The notes under the pieces: model-generated
What the model was told of the DNA's origin: nothing
What the model saw: only the letters and a program-made list of their open reading frames with translations
The model's database searches: none
Position numbers and translations under genes: made by a program
NCBI RefSeq assembly: GCF_018128945.1
Contig: NZ_CP068393.1
Location: 806,001 to 870,000, forward strand
Length of the DNA: 64,000 nucleotides
Origin: Aristaeella hokkaidonensis
GTDB lineage: Bacteria > Bacillota > Clostridia > Christensenellales > Aristaeellaceae
Direction of reading: 5' to 3'
Shown: positions 34,548 through 44,242 of the stretch, piece after piece
How the letters are laid out: every line of letters begins with the position of its first letter
Numbering within the stretch: position 1 is the stretch's first letter

Positions 34548-35873
34548 TTACATTCCCGGGAAACGCATGTTACGGAGCGCCTTTTTACCCTTGGCACCCA
34601 TCATACGCTTCATCATCTGCTGAGCCTGCTCAAACTGGCGGATCAGCGTGTTCACATCCTGTACAGTGGTGCCGGAGCCGGCGGCAATGCGCTTGCGGCG
34701 GCTGGCATTGAGGATGGAGGGATCTTTGCGTTCCTTCGGAGTCATGGAACGGATAATGGCTTCGGGCTTCTTCATCGCGTTATCATCCACGTCGATGTCC
34801 TTGCCACTCATGCCGGGCAGCATACTGATCATGCTGCGGAGACCGCCCATTTTCTTCATGCTCTGCATCTGGTCCAGGAAGTCTTCCAGGGTGAGCTTGT
34901 TGCTCAGGCCTTTGCGGGCAAACTTCCCGGCTTCCTGCTCATCAAAGGCTTCGGCAGCCTTGTCAATGAGGGTCAGTACGTCGCCCATGCCGAGGATCCG
35001 GCTGGCCATCCGGTCCGGATGGAAGGGCTCAATATCGGAAAGCTTTTCGCCGATACCGCTGAACTTGATGGGTTTGCCGGTGACAGCCTTGATGGAGAGG
35101 GCAGCACCACCGCGGGTATCGCCGTCCAGCTTGGTCAGGATAACGCCGGTAACATTCAGCTTTTCATCGAAGGCCTTGGCGACATTCACAGCGTCCTGAC
35201 CGGTCATGGCGTCAACGGTCAGCAGGATCTCCGTGGGGGAGACTGTGTCCCGGATGCGGAGAAGCTCATCCATGAGTTCCTCATCAATATGCAGCCGGCC
35301 GGCTGTATCGATAATCAACACATCACGCTGATAATACCGGGCATATTCGATTGCTTCCTTAGCGGTTTTGACAGGATCCTGGGTTCCTTTTTCAAATACG
35401 GGAACATTAACCTGCTGTCCGACTACCTGCAGCTGTTTGATGGCGGCAGGACGGTAAATGTCACAGGCGGCCAGCATCGGCTTTTTCCCCTGCTTGGTCA
35501 AGTATCCGGCCAGCTTGGCGCACATGGTGGTTTTACCAGCGCCCTGCAGGCCGCAAAGCATGATGATTGAGGGAACCGAAGAGGACCAGTTGAGCTTTGC
35601 ATTGGTGCTGCCCATCAGCTCAGTCATCTCTTCATTGACGATGCGGATAACCTGCTGGCTGGGAGTGAGGGAGGAGAGTACGTCAGCGCCAACACAGCGC
35701 TCAGTGACTTTCCGGATGAAATCCTTGGCAACGGCGTAGTTAACGTCAGCCTCCAGAAGTGCCATGCGTACTTCACGCATGCCTTCCTTTACGGCCTGCT
35801 CCGTCAGCCTGCCACGCCCGGTCATTTTCCTCAGGGCGCCCTGCAGCTTTTCGCTTAAGCCTTCAAATGCCAT
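34548..35873 (-). CDS. ffh: Signal recognition particle protein Ffh
   Basis: This 441-residue SRP GTPase binds signal sequences and 4.5S/6S-type SRP RNA. The N domain begins MAFEGLSEKLQGALRKMTGRGRLTE; the G domain has CGLQGAGKTTMCAKLAGYL, DIYRPAAIKQL, DTAGRLHIDEELM and TKLDGDTRGGAALS; the M domain is Met-rich (MQSMKKMGGLRSMISMLPGM, then QQMMKRMMGAKGK). Its RBS lies in the last codons of ylxM, one base upstream of the start, indicating coupling. Confidence 0.97.
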   Translation of the reverse strand: MAFEGLSEKLQGALRKMTGRGRLTEQAVKEGMREVRMALLEADVNYAVAKDFIRKVTERCVGADVLSSLTPSQQVIRIVNEEMTELMGSTNAKLNWSSSVPSIIMLCGLQGAGKTTMCAKLAGYLTKQGKKPMLAACDIYRPAAIKQLQVVGQQVNVPVFEKGTQDPVKTAKEAIEYARYYQRDVLIIDTAGRLHIDEELMDELLRIRDTVSPTEILLTVDAMTGQDAVNVAKAFDEKLNVTGVILTKLDGDTRGGAALSIKAVTGKPIKFSGIGEKLSDIEPFHPDRMASRILGMGDVLTLIDKAAEAFDEQEAGKFARKGLSNKLTLEDFLDQMQSMKKMGGLRSMISMLPGMSGKDIDVDDNAMKKPEAIIRSMTPKERKDPSILNASRRKRIAAGSGTTVQDVNTLIRQFEQAQQMMKRMMGAKGKKALRNMRFPGM

Positions 35874-35874
35874 G

Positions 35875-36243
35875 TTACCTCCATGAACGATCGGAGGATT
35901 CTTCCGTTTCGATCGTAAGCATTTCTTTCAATAAAGATTCCGCACGGGGATAATCCTTGCAATTCAGTGCGTCCAGCGCACTTTCCAGACCAGAGTCTAT
36001 TTTGCGGAAGCGTTCAGCCACACCCAGCGCAGATTCCATTTCCGAGAGCTTTTCAGCCGCACGGGTGAGGGATTCATGCGCGGCCTGGCGTGAAATGCCA
36101 ACTTCTTCGGCAATCTCACCCAGGGAAAGATCCTCTTCACAATAGAGGGAGAGGATACGGCGCTGTTTCTCCGTCAGCATACCGCCGTAGAAAGCAGCAA
36201 GGAAAGCCAGATCCACCTTCCTGTTCAGGTCTTCCTTTACCAT
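35875..36243 (-). CDS. ylxM: SRP operon DNA-binding-type regulator YlxM
   Basis: This 122-residue helix-turn-helix protein (UPF0122) shows LAAFYGGMLTEKQRRILSLYCEEDLSLGEIAEEVGISRQAAHE, a sigma-region-4-like HTH. In Streptococcus YlxM associates with the SRP pathway (literature). I chose the ATG at 36243 with GGAGGGG upstream; an in-frame extension to 36327 runs into the promoter and hairpin. It is the first gene of the operon. Confidence 0.92.
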   Translation of the reverse strand: MVKEDLNRKVDLAFLAAFYGGMLTEKQRRILSLYCEEDLSLGEIAEEVGISRQAAHESLTRAAEKLSEMESALGVAERFRKIDSGLESALDALNCKDYPRAESLLKEMLTIETEESSDRSWR

Positions 36244-36309
36244 GTTTACCCCTCCGGCGAAAGAACGATTCCGACAACGTGTCAGGCTTTTCAACCTGAC
36301 ACCTGTGCT

Positions 36310-36337
36310 ATTATACACGATCGGCATGGAATGTCAA
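36310..36337 (-). promoter_or_regulatory. Promoter of the ylxM-ffh-rpsP-khpA-rimM-trmD operon
   Basis: Minus strand: perfect TTGACA (36337-36332), 16-base spacer, perfect TATAAT (36315-36310). Confidence 0.88.
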
Positions 36338-36523
36338 GGCTTTTTACCTGACAGAAATTGTGTTAAGAAGAACGTACAAATAGGCAAAATACAGCAAAAA
36401 TACAGTATACAAAGTAACTTTTTATTGATTTGTGCAGACAAATATGTAATGATGTACGCTGAACATAGATGAACCTTTCGCACAAAAAAAGTCAGAATCC
36501 CAGCAAATTTCAGTACTTTGACC

Positions 36524-36539
36524 CCGAAAACGTTTTCGG
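36524..36539. promoter_or_regulatory. LacI/CcpA-type palindromic operator candidate
   Basis: Perfect 16-base palindrome CCGAAAACGTTTTCGG. The core GAAAACGTTTTC has the central CG and flanks typical of LacI/GalR-family sites (including CcpA cre-like boxes). It lies 31 bases before the start of the giant secreted protein and directly follows TTGACC. Confidence 0.65.
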
Positions 36540-36570
36540 AAACGAGCAATGAAAGTGAGGATCCTTTGAC

Positions 36571-39500
36571 ATGAAAAAGAGAACAAAAAGAATGTTCAGA
36601 AAAACTGCCAGCTTATTCCTGGCTCTTTGTATTTCCGGAATGATGCTGATTCCTGATGCACAGGCTGATCCGACTATCCATGTCGTCTATACCAATGGGA
36701 TAACAGATGACTCACATGCTGCTGATCAGGATCCATTTGGCGATCTGGTACTGGAAGATACGGTTTTGCCTGAAGATGGACAAACGGAATACGCTGCTCT
36801 GAAAATTGAATTTCCGGATGGGGAAGGCGGAGGCAACGTGACCGTTGCAACCGGCGATCTGACTTCAGAAACAGGCGCAGTTGTCCAATCTTATGAGTTT
36901 GGTAATGAAAAATATCAATATCCCAAAGACTGTGGCGTCTATGACGAAATAGCGGATGCTTATGGCTTGATCATTCATATGGATGATCAGTCTGAACTGA
37001 ACCTGGATACAGGAGATATTACCAATGAAGCCGGTAAAGCTGCTTTGATCACCCTGACTGATCAGTCACAGCTGAATCTCAAAACAGGTGATATAGAAGC
37101 ACATGACGGAGAAGAAGTGTTCATTCGCGATGCCAACACTGATCTGCTTAATGAGCCTGAAACGGAAGATGATGAATCTGAAGAAGATGATGAATCTGAA
37201 GAAGATGATGAATCTGAAGATGATGATGAATCAGAAGAAGATAATGAATATGAAGAAAACGATGAGTCTGAGGAAGATGATAATCCCGAAGAGGAAACGG
37301 AATCCGGACATTTCGAAAGCATTTCCGGTGACGCTGTTATAATCGTCATAGACGGACAATCCAAAGCGAATGTCGAAACAGGTAACATAAATGCTGATGG
37401 GGATGGTGTCCAGATCAAAACGAAAGTGGAGAACATAATGGAGGATGAGGATCCATCTGAAGATGAAGATCCAGCAGAAGACGGTGATTCGTCTGAAGAT
37501 GAAGAAACAACGGAAGAGGAGGATCCTTCGACACCGGATACAGGCAGTATCTACCCTCAGGAAAGCAGTGAAAACATAGAATTGGATGAAGATTTTGAAG
37601 TGGATCTGAAGGTAAACGGATGTATCTCCGCGGGAGGGTACGGTATTGATATTTATAACAGTGGAGATAATGACGTCAGAATAACAGCTCAGGATATTAT
37701 TGCCGGTGACGGCGCTGTTGCTATCAATATAGACAATAATCAAGACAGTGATGTCAAAATAACAGTCCGGGACATTGTTTCCGATGGCGGCGGTATAAAT
37801 ATTGACAATATAGAAGACAGTGATACCAGTATAACTGTGGATAGTATCAAAGCTTCCGGCGGCTGTGCTGTCGGTATAGGAAACTATGGCGGCTCCGACG
37901 TGGAGATGACAGTGAACGGAGATATTACAGGCGGGAATGGTGTCTCCATCAACAACTATAACAGCGATGTAAAGCTGGAGAGCGGAAGCATCACAACAGA
38001 CACTGGGGGTGTTTCTGCATATCTGTATGACTACAGCGATGCAGATATCAAAGTGAATGGTGATATTGCAACCGGAAGCGGGTACGGTATCCATTCCCAG
38101 ACAGATGACGGCTCAACCGTAAAAATCGATGTTACCGGTAATGTAAAAACCGAAGATGGAATAGGCTTAAACCTTAATCTCGGAGGTTTTGATCACGGCG
38201 AGCCGCAATGCAAGGCTGATATAACGATCGGTGGATCCCTGACATCCAGCGATGAAGCGGTAAATGTCCATAACAACATAGACGGACATGTGACCATCAA
38301 CGTTGGCACAGATGAAACGATCGAAAATGCGGGTGCGATTACATCTACTGGCACGAATGCCATATTCCTCAATACAATCGCAGGTTCGTCGATTGAACTG
38401 AACGGCGGCAATGTGTACGGCACAGGTAATTCACAGAACATCCGTGCGAACGCTGAAGGAGACAATTCCTCCATAGAAATAAACGTTGGCAACGTGACAG
38501 GAAGCGGGTACGGAGATGGCATTTCAGCAACCGCGGGACATGCCGGAAGCCAGGTGAAGATCAATGCAAATAATATCATTGCCGGCGATTATGGGGTACA
38601 TGTGGACACAAATTCCCGTTATGATTACGGGAATGTGTCAGACGGCAGCTGCTACGGATCAGGCGGAATCATGGAAGTCAATGTAGGCACTGTGGACGGT
38701 GGAAACGGCGGAATTAGCGCAGATGCAGACGGCGGATCTCTTATCGTGAACAGCGGCAGCATACAAACCGGACAGTGTGGTTACGGCGTGAGTGTGACCA
38801 CTAAAGGAACTGATGCAGAAGACGGCGTTAATGTGAACGTGAATGGAACCGTGACTGCGGGTGAGACCGGGATCACTGTAGATTCCTGTAGTGAGACCAG
38901 AATGCTTCACTACGAAAATGACGAAGCGATCCGGGTCGATCCGAATGATCCCCATGAAAACTGGTGGGAAAGGATAAGGTTTGACGAAACCTTTCATTAT
39001 GTACTGGTGCCTGTCGATACGGAGAATGGTATCGAGTGGGAAAAATACTTGTGGTATGATGAAGATCATCCCCAGTACGATGATTACAGTGAGGAAGAGA
39101 AAGAAAAATACGAGGTTTATAGGGAATGGATAGACTGGGAGGGTGTTGAGGTCACAACAGAAGCACAAAATTACGCCCAGGTATCGACAGGAACGGTTAC
39201 AGCAGGGAAATATGGTGTTATGACGAACAATCACGGCGGCGATTTCGATATCAAAGTCGACGGCGATGTGACCGTAGCCGGTGCAGAATCCTATGTGGAC
39301 GACTGGAACGGATACACTTATTTCAACGAGGCGAAGGGGGTTACGGCAACCAGCACGACCGGCACCACATCGATCCTGATCGACGGAGATCTCAGCGTTT
39401 ACTCCATCAGCAACGAACCTGCGGCAGAAGAGAACCCCGCTATGGAAGAGAGTCCAAACGGGGAAGAGAGTCCAAACGAGGAAGAAGATCCTGACGGGGA

Positions 39501-41526
39501 AGAAAGCGAAGAAACAGACGAAGAAGCGGACGAACCCGAAGGTCGTTATACCGGTGACGGCGTGACAATCGGCAATTACGGCGGGAAGATCGACATCACT
39601 ATCAAAGGCAACGTAAACGCCGAAGAAGGAACCGGAATCACGATCCAGAAGGAGGGGTGGGGGCCGGAAGATTCAAACAACGGTGAGGCGAGCCTTAATA
39701 TCTCGGGTGATGTGACCGCGGAAAACGGAATTGATGTCGGAATCAACGGAAACGGAAGCGGCCATGTCGCCATCAATATCGGCGGCAGCCTGAAAACGAC
39801 CGGTACCGGCCTGACGATCGGGGACAACACGCCTGTATGGAATCCCCCCTGGGAAGAGCAGGATGAAGAGGAAGAACAGGAAGAGCAGGCTGATGAGGTG
39901 ACCGAGGACAACCAGACAGATGAAGGTGAAAACCTGACGGAAACTGAGGCTCCCACCGTTGATATTGTTGTGCAGGAAACTATTTCCGGCCTGACTCCGA
40001 TCTTTGTTTCGAATATGGAAGCCGTGGCAAAAGTCCTGATCACAACCTGGGCCATTATACCAAATGAAGAGCAGATCACAACTGATGCAGAGGGCAATTC
40101 TGTTGAGGAACTTGAAGAGAATATAAACTATATTATTAAAAAAGAAGATAACGATTATGGTACCCTGAATATCACCGGAACAACTGAAAAAATAATAGCA
40201 TCCGGACAGCAGGCACCAGAAGGAAACAGAAGAGGAGCAACGAGAGGAACAGATGATACAGAAACACAGACGCTGAACGTTGCAAAACAGGATAATGATC
40301 TGGCTTTGTCCGTAACACTGAAGGAAGAATACCAGAAGGGGTATGAAGTTGTATTTTACAACGGTAAGGATATCAAGGAAAAACTTGAATTAGAAAAAGA
40401 TGATAACGGCGAATACATCTTTAAAGTGCCGTGGGCGGGAGGTGTTTATCTCACCTTTGGTCTTGAAAAAGTGAATGCTCCCGATCCGGAACCCGGAAAA
40501 GATCCTGATCCGGAACCTGAACCTGATCCCGACCCGGATCCCGATCCTGATCCCGACCCTGATCCCGACCCGGATCCCGACCCGGATCCCGATCCTGATC
40601 CCGACCCGGATCCCGACCCGGATCCCGATCCAGATCCGGATCCCGATCCAGATCCGGACCCCGAGAAGGAACCTGAGAAGGAATCCGAAAAGGTGCCTGA
40701 GAAGGAACCCGAAAAAGAGCCCGAAAAAGAGCCCGAGAAGGAACCTGAAAAGGAACCCGAAAAGGAACCCGAGAAGGAGCCTGAAAAGGAGCCCGAGAAG
40801 GAGCCTGAGCAGGAGCCTGAGAAGGAACCTGAAAAGGAACCCGAAAAGGAACCCGAGCAGGAGCTTGAGAAGGAGCCCGAGAAGGAGCCCGAGAAGGAGC
40901 CTGAGCAGGAGCCTGAGAAGGAACCTGAGAAGGAGCCCGAGAAGGAACCCGAAAAGGAGCCCGAGAAGGAGCCCGATAAGGAGCCCGATAAGGAGCCCGA
41001 GAAGGAGTCCGAGAAGGAGCCCGAAAAAGAGCCTGAGCAGGAGCCCGAGCAGGAGCCCGAGAAAGAAACTGAGCAGGAACCTGAGCATGAGCCTGAACCC
41101 GAAAAAGAACAGGAAGATGAAAAAAACGACGGGAATGGGCGCGTGCTGGCCATTATCTACGGTGAAAACGATGCATATACGATCTGGTTCCTGACCGGAT
41201 ATCATTACAGGGCGGAATTCAAGGACGGCTATAAAGAAACCGGAACATACAACGTGAAGAACGGCAGCCTGGAACTGACAGATCAGAAAGACGAAAAACG
41301 GACGCTTGATAATGGATGGAAGATGATATTTACCCAGGAGCAAAAGGCTGATTATGTGAAAGCGGATTTCTCTGATTCTGCCAAAATCATTGGTGAGTTC
41401 AACACAGATACGGAGGGCGTCCTGAAAATCACGGATGAAAACCAAGAGGAACTTAGCCTGGAGAAGATTCGGACGGGGATTGACAACCAATACGCCTATG
41501 AGATTCTTACAGCGATCCTTCCGTAA
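36571..41526 (+). CDS. Giant acidic secreted protein: beta-helix-like repeats plus (DP)n/(EPEK)n stalk
   Basis: The 1651-residue protein has a signal peptide cut after AQA (residue 32). Beta-helix-like repeats follow, of the form xLNLxTGDI, VNGDI and [11 protein letters not shown], covering about residues 75-190 and 335-1090. They are interrupted by acidic runs (about 198-245, 290-325, 950-990) and an 85-residue Trp/Tyr-rich insert (about 775-860). Residues 1319-1364 are 23 Asp-Pro pairs, and about 1365-1512 are 4-residue units, mostly Glu-Pro-Glu-Lys. The last 130 residues form a compact beta-rich domain ([18 protein letters not shown]). No LPXTG, SLH or membrane anchor is visible. The family is unknown; a surface adhesin or fibre-binding protein is my guess. 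Confidence 0.8.
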   Translation: MKKRTKRMFRKTASLFLALCISGMMLIPDAQADPTIHVVYTNGITDDSHAADQDPFGDLVLEDTVLPEDGQTEYAALKIEFPDGEGGGNVTVATGDLTSETGAVVQSYEFGNEKYQYPKDCGVYDEIADAYGLIIHMDDQSELNLDTGDITNEAGKAALITLTDQSQLNLKTGDIEAHDGEEVFIRDANTDLLNEPETEDDESEEDDESEEDDESEDDDESEEDNEYEENDESEEDDNPEEETESGHFESISGDAVIIVIDGQSKANVETGNINADGDGVQIKTKVENIMEDEDPSEDEDPAEDGDSSEDEETTEEEDPSTPDTGSIYPQESSENIELDEDFEVDLKVNGCISAGGYGIDIYNSGDNDVRITAQDIIAGDGAVAINIDNNQDSDVKITVRDIVSDGGGINIDNIEDSDTSITVDSIKASGGCAVGIGNYGGSDVEMTVNGDITGGNGVSINNYNSDVKLESGSITTDTGGVSAYLYDYSDADIKVNGDIATGSGYGIHSQTDDGSTVKIDVTGNVKTEDGIGLNLNLGGFDHGEPQCKADITIGGSLTSSDEAVNVHNNIDGHVTINVGTDETIENAGAITSTGTNAIFLNTIAGSSIELNGGNVYGTGNSQNIRANAEGDNSSIEINVGNVTGSGYGDGISATAGHAGSQVKINANNIIAGDYGVHVDTNSRYDYGNVSDGSCYGSGGIMEVNVGTVDGGNGGISADADGGSLIVNSGSIQTGQCGYGVSVTTKGTDAEDGVNVNVNGTVTAGETGITVDSCSETRMLHYENDEAIRVDPNDPHENWWERIRFDETFHYVLVPVDTENGIEWEKYLWYDEDHPQYDDYSEEEKEKYEVYREWIDWEGVEVTTEAQNYAQVSTGTVTAGKYGVMTNNHGGDFDIKVDGDVTVAGAESYVDDWNGYTYFNEAKGVTATSTTGTTSILIDGDLSVYSISNEPAAEENPAMEESPNGEESPNEEEDPDGEESEETDEEADEPEGRYTGDGVTIGNYGGKIDITIKGNVNAEEGTGITIQKEGWGPEDSNNGEASLNISGDVTAENGIDVGINGNGSGHVAINIGGSLKTTGTGLTIGDNTPVWNPPWEEQDEEEEQEEQADEVTEDNQTDEGENLTETEAPTVDIVVQETISGLTPIFVSNMEAVAKVLITTWAIIPNEEQITTDAEGNSVEELEENINYIIKKEDNDYGTLNITGTTEKIIASGQQAPEGNRRGATRGTDDTETQTLNVAKQDNDLALSVTLKEEYQKGYEVVFYNGKDIKEKLELEKDDNGEYIFKVPWAGGVYLTFGLEKVNAPDPEPGKDPDPEPEPDPDPDPDPDPDPDPDPDPDPDPDPDPDPDPDPDPDPDPDPDPDPDPEKEPEKESEKVPEKEPEKEPEKEPEKEPEKEPEKEPEKEPEKEPEKEPEQEPEKEPEKEPEKEPEQELEKEPEKEPEKEPEQEPEKEPEKEPEKEPEKEPEKEPDKEPDKEPEKESEKEPEKEPEQEPEQEPEKETEQEPEHEPEPEKEQEDEKNDGNGRVLAIIYGENDAYTIWFLTGYHYRAEFKDGYKETGTYNVKNGSLELTDQKDEKRTLDNGWKMIFTQEQKADYVKADFSDSAKIIGEFNTDTEGVLKITDENQEELSLEKIRTGIDNQYAYEILTAILP
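40525..41106 (+). repeat. (Asp-Pro)23 and about 37 Glu-Pro-Glu-Lys units within the giant gene
   Basis: 40525-40662 encodes 23 consecutive Asp-Pro pairs using mixed GAT/GAC and CCC/CCG/CCT/CCA codons. 40663-41106 encodes 4-residue units EPEK with variants EPEQ, EPDK, ESEK and ELEK. Codon mixing argues for selection on the protein rather than recent DNA slippage alone. Confidence 0.92.
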
Positions 41527-41536
41527 AAAAGTAAAG

Positions 41537-41568
41537 AAAATACGGCATCCTGGGATGCCGTATTTTTA
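41537..41568. terminator. Bidirectional terminator
   Basis: Stem TACGGCATC / GATGCCGTA (extended by A/T pairs), 4-base loop, then TTTTTA. It lies between the convergent giant gene and the peptidoglycan-binding protein gene. Confidence 0.9.
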
Positions 41569-41578
41569 TGAAAAAATA

Positions 41579-42775
41579 TCAGATTGATATATCCTGTCCG
41601 GTAAGGTTTTTCCAGAGCTTTCGAATGGTTTCCTGATTCGCAACGCCGTATTTCGGATCGTTTTTCTGAGCTTCGGACATATCCCGCAGGAAGTGAACGC
41701 AAAGGTGTCCGCCGAAATCATTGTTTTTTATCGAACTGGAATCATGCGGCATATCATGTGTTGATCCTATTGTCCATCGTCCATCGGGAAGTTTTACATA
41801 AACACCTTTCTGATTCCATGTGTTTTCACCGCCAAAAGCCTGAACCATAGTATGTGTATCCGCTGCGGTCAAGGGTTCGGCATCACAGTGCCTTCCGCGT
41901 GACATCACGCGAAGGGTCCAGCTCAGACCGGATGACGGGTCATATATCAGAAGCTGCTGCCCGCTGGAAATAGAGGGCTTGACATCATTGAACCAGTGCA
42001 GCAACTGGATGGAAGAAACTGACGGGGATGAAATGCGATCATTAATGTCTGTAACTACAGGTGCCGGAGTTGCTGTCGGAGCGGCTGTGGGAGCAGGAGC
42101 GGGGGCGGGCGTAGAAACAGACTGAACCGAAACATCGGCGGAAGAAGGAGCGGTTGCTCCGTTCGTAACAGCTTTTTCAAGAGCAGTCAATGTTTTTTTC
42201 CCCGCCAGACCGTCTGCAGTAAGCCTGTTGCTGCTTTGAAAAGCGATAACAGCATTTTGCGTCTGATTGCCAAAGACTCCATCCGCTCTTCCGTTAAGAT
42301 AACCGGTTGTAATCAGTGACTGCTGAAGCGTTTTGACTCGCGGCCCTTTTTCACCGATCCGTATTGTAGTGTAGTCTCCACCGAACAATGTTCCATTGGA
42401 AACAGATGAAGGCGCCGCTGCAGGTGATGATGCCTGTACAGACGATTGATTTGCAGATTTTGCGGTTCCATTTGCCTTGCTTATAGCCAGATTACGGGTT
42501 TTTTCCCCGGCAAGGCCATCAACGGATAAATTGTTCTTTTTCTGAAAGGCACGGACAGCATTTTCAGTCTTGTTACCAAAAATACCATCAGCAGTCCCCT
42601 TTAAAAAACCGAGATCAATTAACGCCTGCTGGAGTTCACGTACATCGTCTCCACGGCAACCGTTATAAAGTGTACTGGATTCATAAGCATAAGCCGGTGC
42701 CAGCATCCGGACACAAAGCCAGATTCCAAGACATAAACCGGACAGAATACACTTCGAAAGATGCTTCATCCTCAT
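41579..42775 (-). CDS. Secreted protein with two peptidoglycan-binding domains and an unassigned C-terminal domain
   Basis: This 398-residue protein has a signal peptide (ending near APAYA). Two PG_binding_1 domains follow: GDDVRELQQALIDLGFLKGT..DGIFGNKTENAVRAFQ (about 40-98) and KGPRVKTLQQSLITTGYLNG..DGVFGNQTQNAV (about 143-200). A Pro/Ala/Thr linker is next, then a 150-residue C-terminal domain with SRGRHCDAEP, GGENTWNQKGVY and FGGHLCVHFLRD. The His/Cys-rich ending recalls a cell-wall enzyme (compare L,D-transpeptidase-type HGC motifs) but I cannot assign it. RBS GGAGGTGA; promoter at 42832-42860. Confidence 0.82.
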   Translation of the reverse strand: MRMKHLSKCILSGLCLGIWLCVRMLAPAYAYESSTLYNGCRGDDVRELQQALIDLGFLKGTADGIFGNKTENAVRAFQKKNNLSVDGLAGEKTRNLAISKANGTAKSANQSSVQASSPAAAPSSVSNGTLFGGDYTTIRIGEKGPRVKTLQQSLITTGYLNGRADGVFGNQTQNAVIAFQSSNRLTADGLAGKKTLTALEKAVTNGATAPSSADVSVQSVSTPAPAPAPTAAPTATPAPVVTDINDRISSPSVSSIQLLHWFNDVKPSISSGQQLLIYDPSSGLSWTLRVMSRGRHCDAEPLTAADTHTMVQAFGGENTWNQKGVYVKLPDGRWTIGSTHDMPHDSSSIKNNDFGGHLCVHFLRDMSEAQKNDPKYGVANQETIRKLWKNLTGQDISI

Positions 42776-42831
42776 TTTTTCACCTCCGGTGAGCCTGCAA
42801 ACAATTCGCTGTCATATTACCGGTCAGATAC

Positions 42832-42860
42832 ATCATAGCAAAGATAACTCAAAATGTAAA
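42832..42860 (-). promoter_or_regulatory. Promoter of the peptidoglycan-binding protein gene
   Basis: Minus strand: TTTACA (42860-42855), 17-base spacer, TATGAT (42837-42832). Confidence 0.68.
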
Positions 42861-42933
42861 GAAAGTGTTACGATATGTTAACGAAACAGAAACAACATTG
42901 ATTCCTTATAAACTTTTTTCTTTTTTTAAAATG

Positions 42934-42942
42934 TGTTATATT
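42934..42942 (+). promoter_or_regulatory. Extended -10 promoter element of pfkA
   Basis: TG-T-TATATT (42934-42942) forms an extended -10 box, with a T-rich tract but no good -35 upstream, 36 bases before the pfkA ATG. Confidence 0.45.
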
Positions 42943-42977
42943 GAAGAAAAGAATTCCGAAAGGAGAACGTACGAGCT

Positions 42978-44027
42978 ATGAGAAAAATCGGCGTACTGAC
43001 GAGCGGCGGCGACAGCCCGGGAATGAACGCGGCAGTGATGTCTGTAGCGCGCAGTGCCGCAATGTACGGTATTCCGCTGATTGGCATCAAGCGTGGATAT
43101 AACGGATTACTTCGGAAAAGCGCCAACCTGAAGGACGATATGCAGGAGCTGACGCTGGAATTGGTATTGGACATCGCTGATGATCCGGGTACCTATCTGC
43201 GTACAGCGCGGTGCCTTGAGTTTAAAGAAAAGAAATACCAGGAAAAGGCAGTCAAGACCCTGAAAAGCATGCAGATCGACGGTCTGGTTGTGATCGGCGG
43301 AGACGGCAGCTTCAGGGGTGCCCAGGCACTGTGCGACCTGGGTGTTCCATGTATTGGTATCCCCGGAACCATTGATAACGACCTGCCCTATACAGAAATG
43401 TCCCTGGGTTACGATACGGCAGTGAATGTCTGCGTGGAAGCTATCCGGAAGATCCGGGCCACTTCCCGAAGCCATGACAGACCCGCGGTGGTAGAGGTCA
43501 TGGGTCGTCATTGCGGCGATATTGCTCTGACAGCTGCAGTTTCAACCGGCAGCGAGATTGTGGTTGTTCCGGAGGTGCCGTGGACGGTTGAAGGTGTTGC
43601 CATGCAGCTGCAACGCCAGCTGGACCGGGGAAACTACCGCGCAACAATTGTAGTGGCGGAAGGGTGCTGGGAATCCATGGCGCCTTTTGATCTGTACAAT
43701 TTCCTGACTTCCCGCGGAAAGCCCTGCTACCCGGAAGAACCTATGTCCGCTGTGCGCTTTGCCTCTGTGATGAAGAGAATGTGCGGCATGGTGGAAGCAC
43801 GCGCTAACGTAATCGGCTATGTACAACGCGGCGCTGAACCTACGGCACGTGACAGCGCCTTTGCCTTTGAAGCCGGAAACCTTGCAGTGAGGCTGTTGCG
43901 TGACGGTATCAGCAACCAGGTCATCGGCATGCAGAAGGGCAAAGTGTTCTATATGCCCATTGAGAAGGCATTGAAGAAAGAACGGTATTTTAACCGGCCG
44001 CTATTTGACCTGGTGAACTCTTTATAA
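42978..44027 (+). CDS. pfkA: ATP-dependent 6-phosphofructokinase
   Basis: This 349-residue glycolytic enzyme phosphorylates fructose 6-phosphate. Key segments are IGVLTSGGDSPGMNAAV, VVIGGDGSFRGA (Gly after GGD, the ATP-type signature, not the Asp of PPi-dependent forms), IGIPGTIDNDLPYTEMSLGYDTA (catalytic Asp) and VEVMGRHCGDIAL. It is slightly longer than the usual 320. RBS AAAGGAG. It is monocistronic, upstream of the infC leader. It would process hexose phosphate from glycogen and oligosaccharide breakdown. Confidence 0.94.
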   Translation: MRKIGVLTSGGDSPGMNAAVMSVARSAAMYGIPLIGIKRGYNGLLRKSANLKDDMQELTLELVLDIADDPGTYLRTARCLEFKEKKYQEKAVKTLKSMQIDGLVVIGGDGSFRGAQALCDLGVPCIGIPGTIDNDLPYTEMSLGYDTAVNVCVEAIRKIRATSRSHDRPAVVEVMGRHCGDIALTAAVSTGSEIVVVPEVPWTVEGVAMQLQRQLDRGNYRATIVVAEGCWESMAPFDLYNFLTSRGKPCYPEEPMSAVRFASVMKRMCGMVEARANVIGYVQRGAEPTARDSAFAFEAGNLAVRLLRDGISNQVIGMQKGKVFYMPIEKALKKERYFNRPLFDLVNSL

Positions 44028-44069
44028 ATAGGAAAGTAACCAATAGATACAGAAATACCGAAATATTGC

Positions 44070-44099
44070 TTGACAGGGATCGTACTGATGTGGTATGAT
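44070..44099 (+). promoter_or_regulatory. Promoter of the infC-rpmI-rplT operon
   Basis: Perfect TTGACA (44070-44075), 18-base spacer, TATGAT (44094-44099) with an extended TGG before it. Confidence 0.85.
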
Positions 44100-44105
44100 C
44101 CCTTC

Positions 44106-44231
44106 TGTTCGAAAGCAGAGGCTTGCCCGTCTCTCACCTTGTGCGGCTCACGCTGCCGGGTTATGGCATTTTTTCCGACGAGGAACAAGATGATTCATGA
44201 GCGACGGGTCAACAGCCCGCCGCTCATTTTT
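44106..44231 (+). promoter_or_regulatory. L20-type leader (autoregulatory attenuator) of infC-rpmI-rplT
   Basis: The roughly 130-base untranslated leader between the promoter and infC is in the place of the Firmicutes L20 leader, through which ribosomal protein L20 represses its own operon by premature termination. It ends in a terminator-like hairpin: GAGCG and CGGG arms (from 44199) pair with CCCG and CGCTC (to 44225), followed by ATTTTT, just before the GGAGG of infC. The assignment rests on position and the 3' attenuator; the upstream fold was not computed. Confidence 0.72.
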
Positions 44232-44242
44232 GTAGGAGGTGC

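Larger units (their letters stand above)
36244..36570. other. Divergent intergenic region between ylxM and the giant secreted protein
   Basis: It holds 327 bases without a gene. From the left: an 8-base-pair inverted repeat GTGTCAGG / CCTGACAC (36279-36302) in the ylxM leader; the ylxM promoter (36310-36337); an AT-rich stretch with a weak plus-strand promoter candidate (TTGATT 36425-36430, 16 bases, TAATGA 36447-36452); and a perfect 16-base palindrome (36524-36539). A further CCTGACA copy lies near 36350. Confidence 0.7.

Noticed and set aside
40446..41153. Minus-strand frame translating to Phe-Ser-Gly-Ser repeats
   Set aside because: It is the complement of the Asp-Pro/Glu-Pro-Glu-Lys codons; a pure shadow of the repeat.
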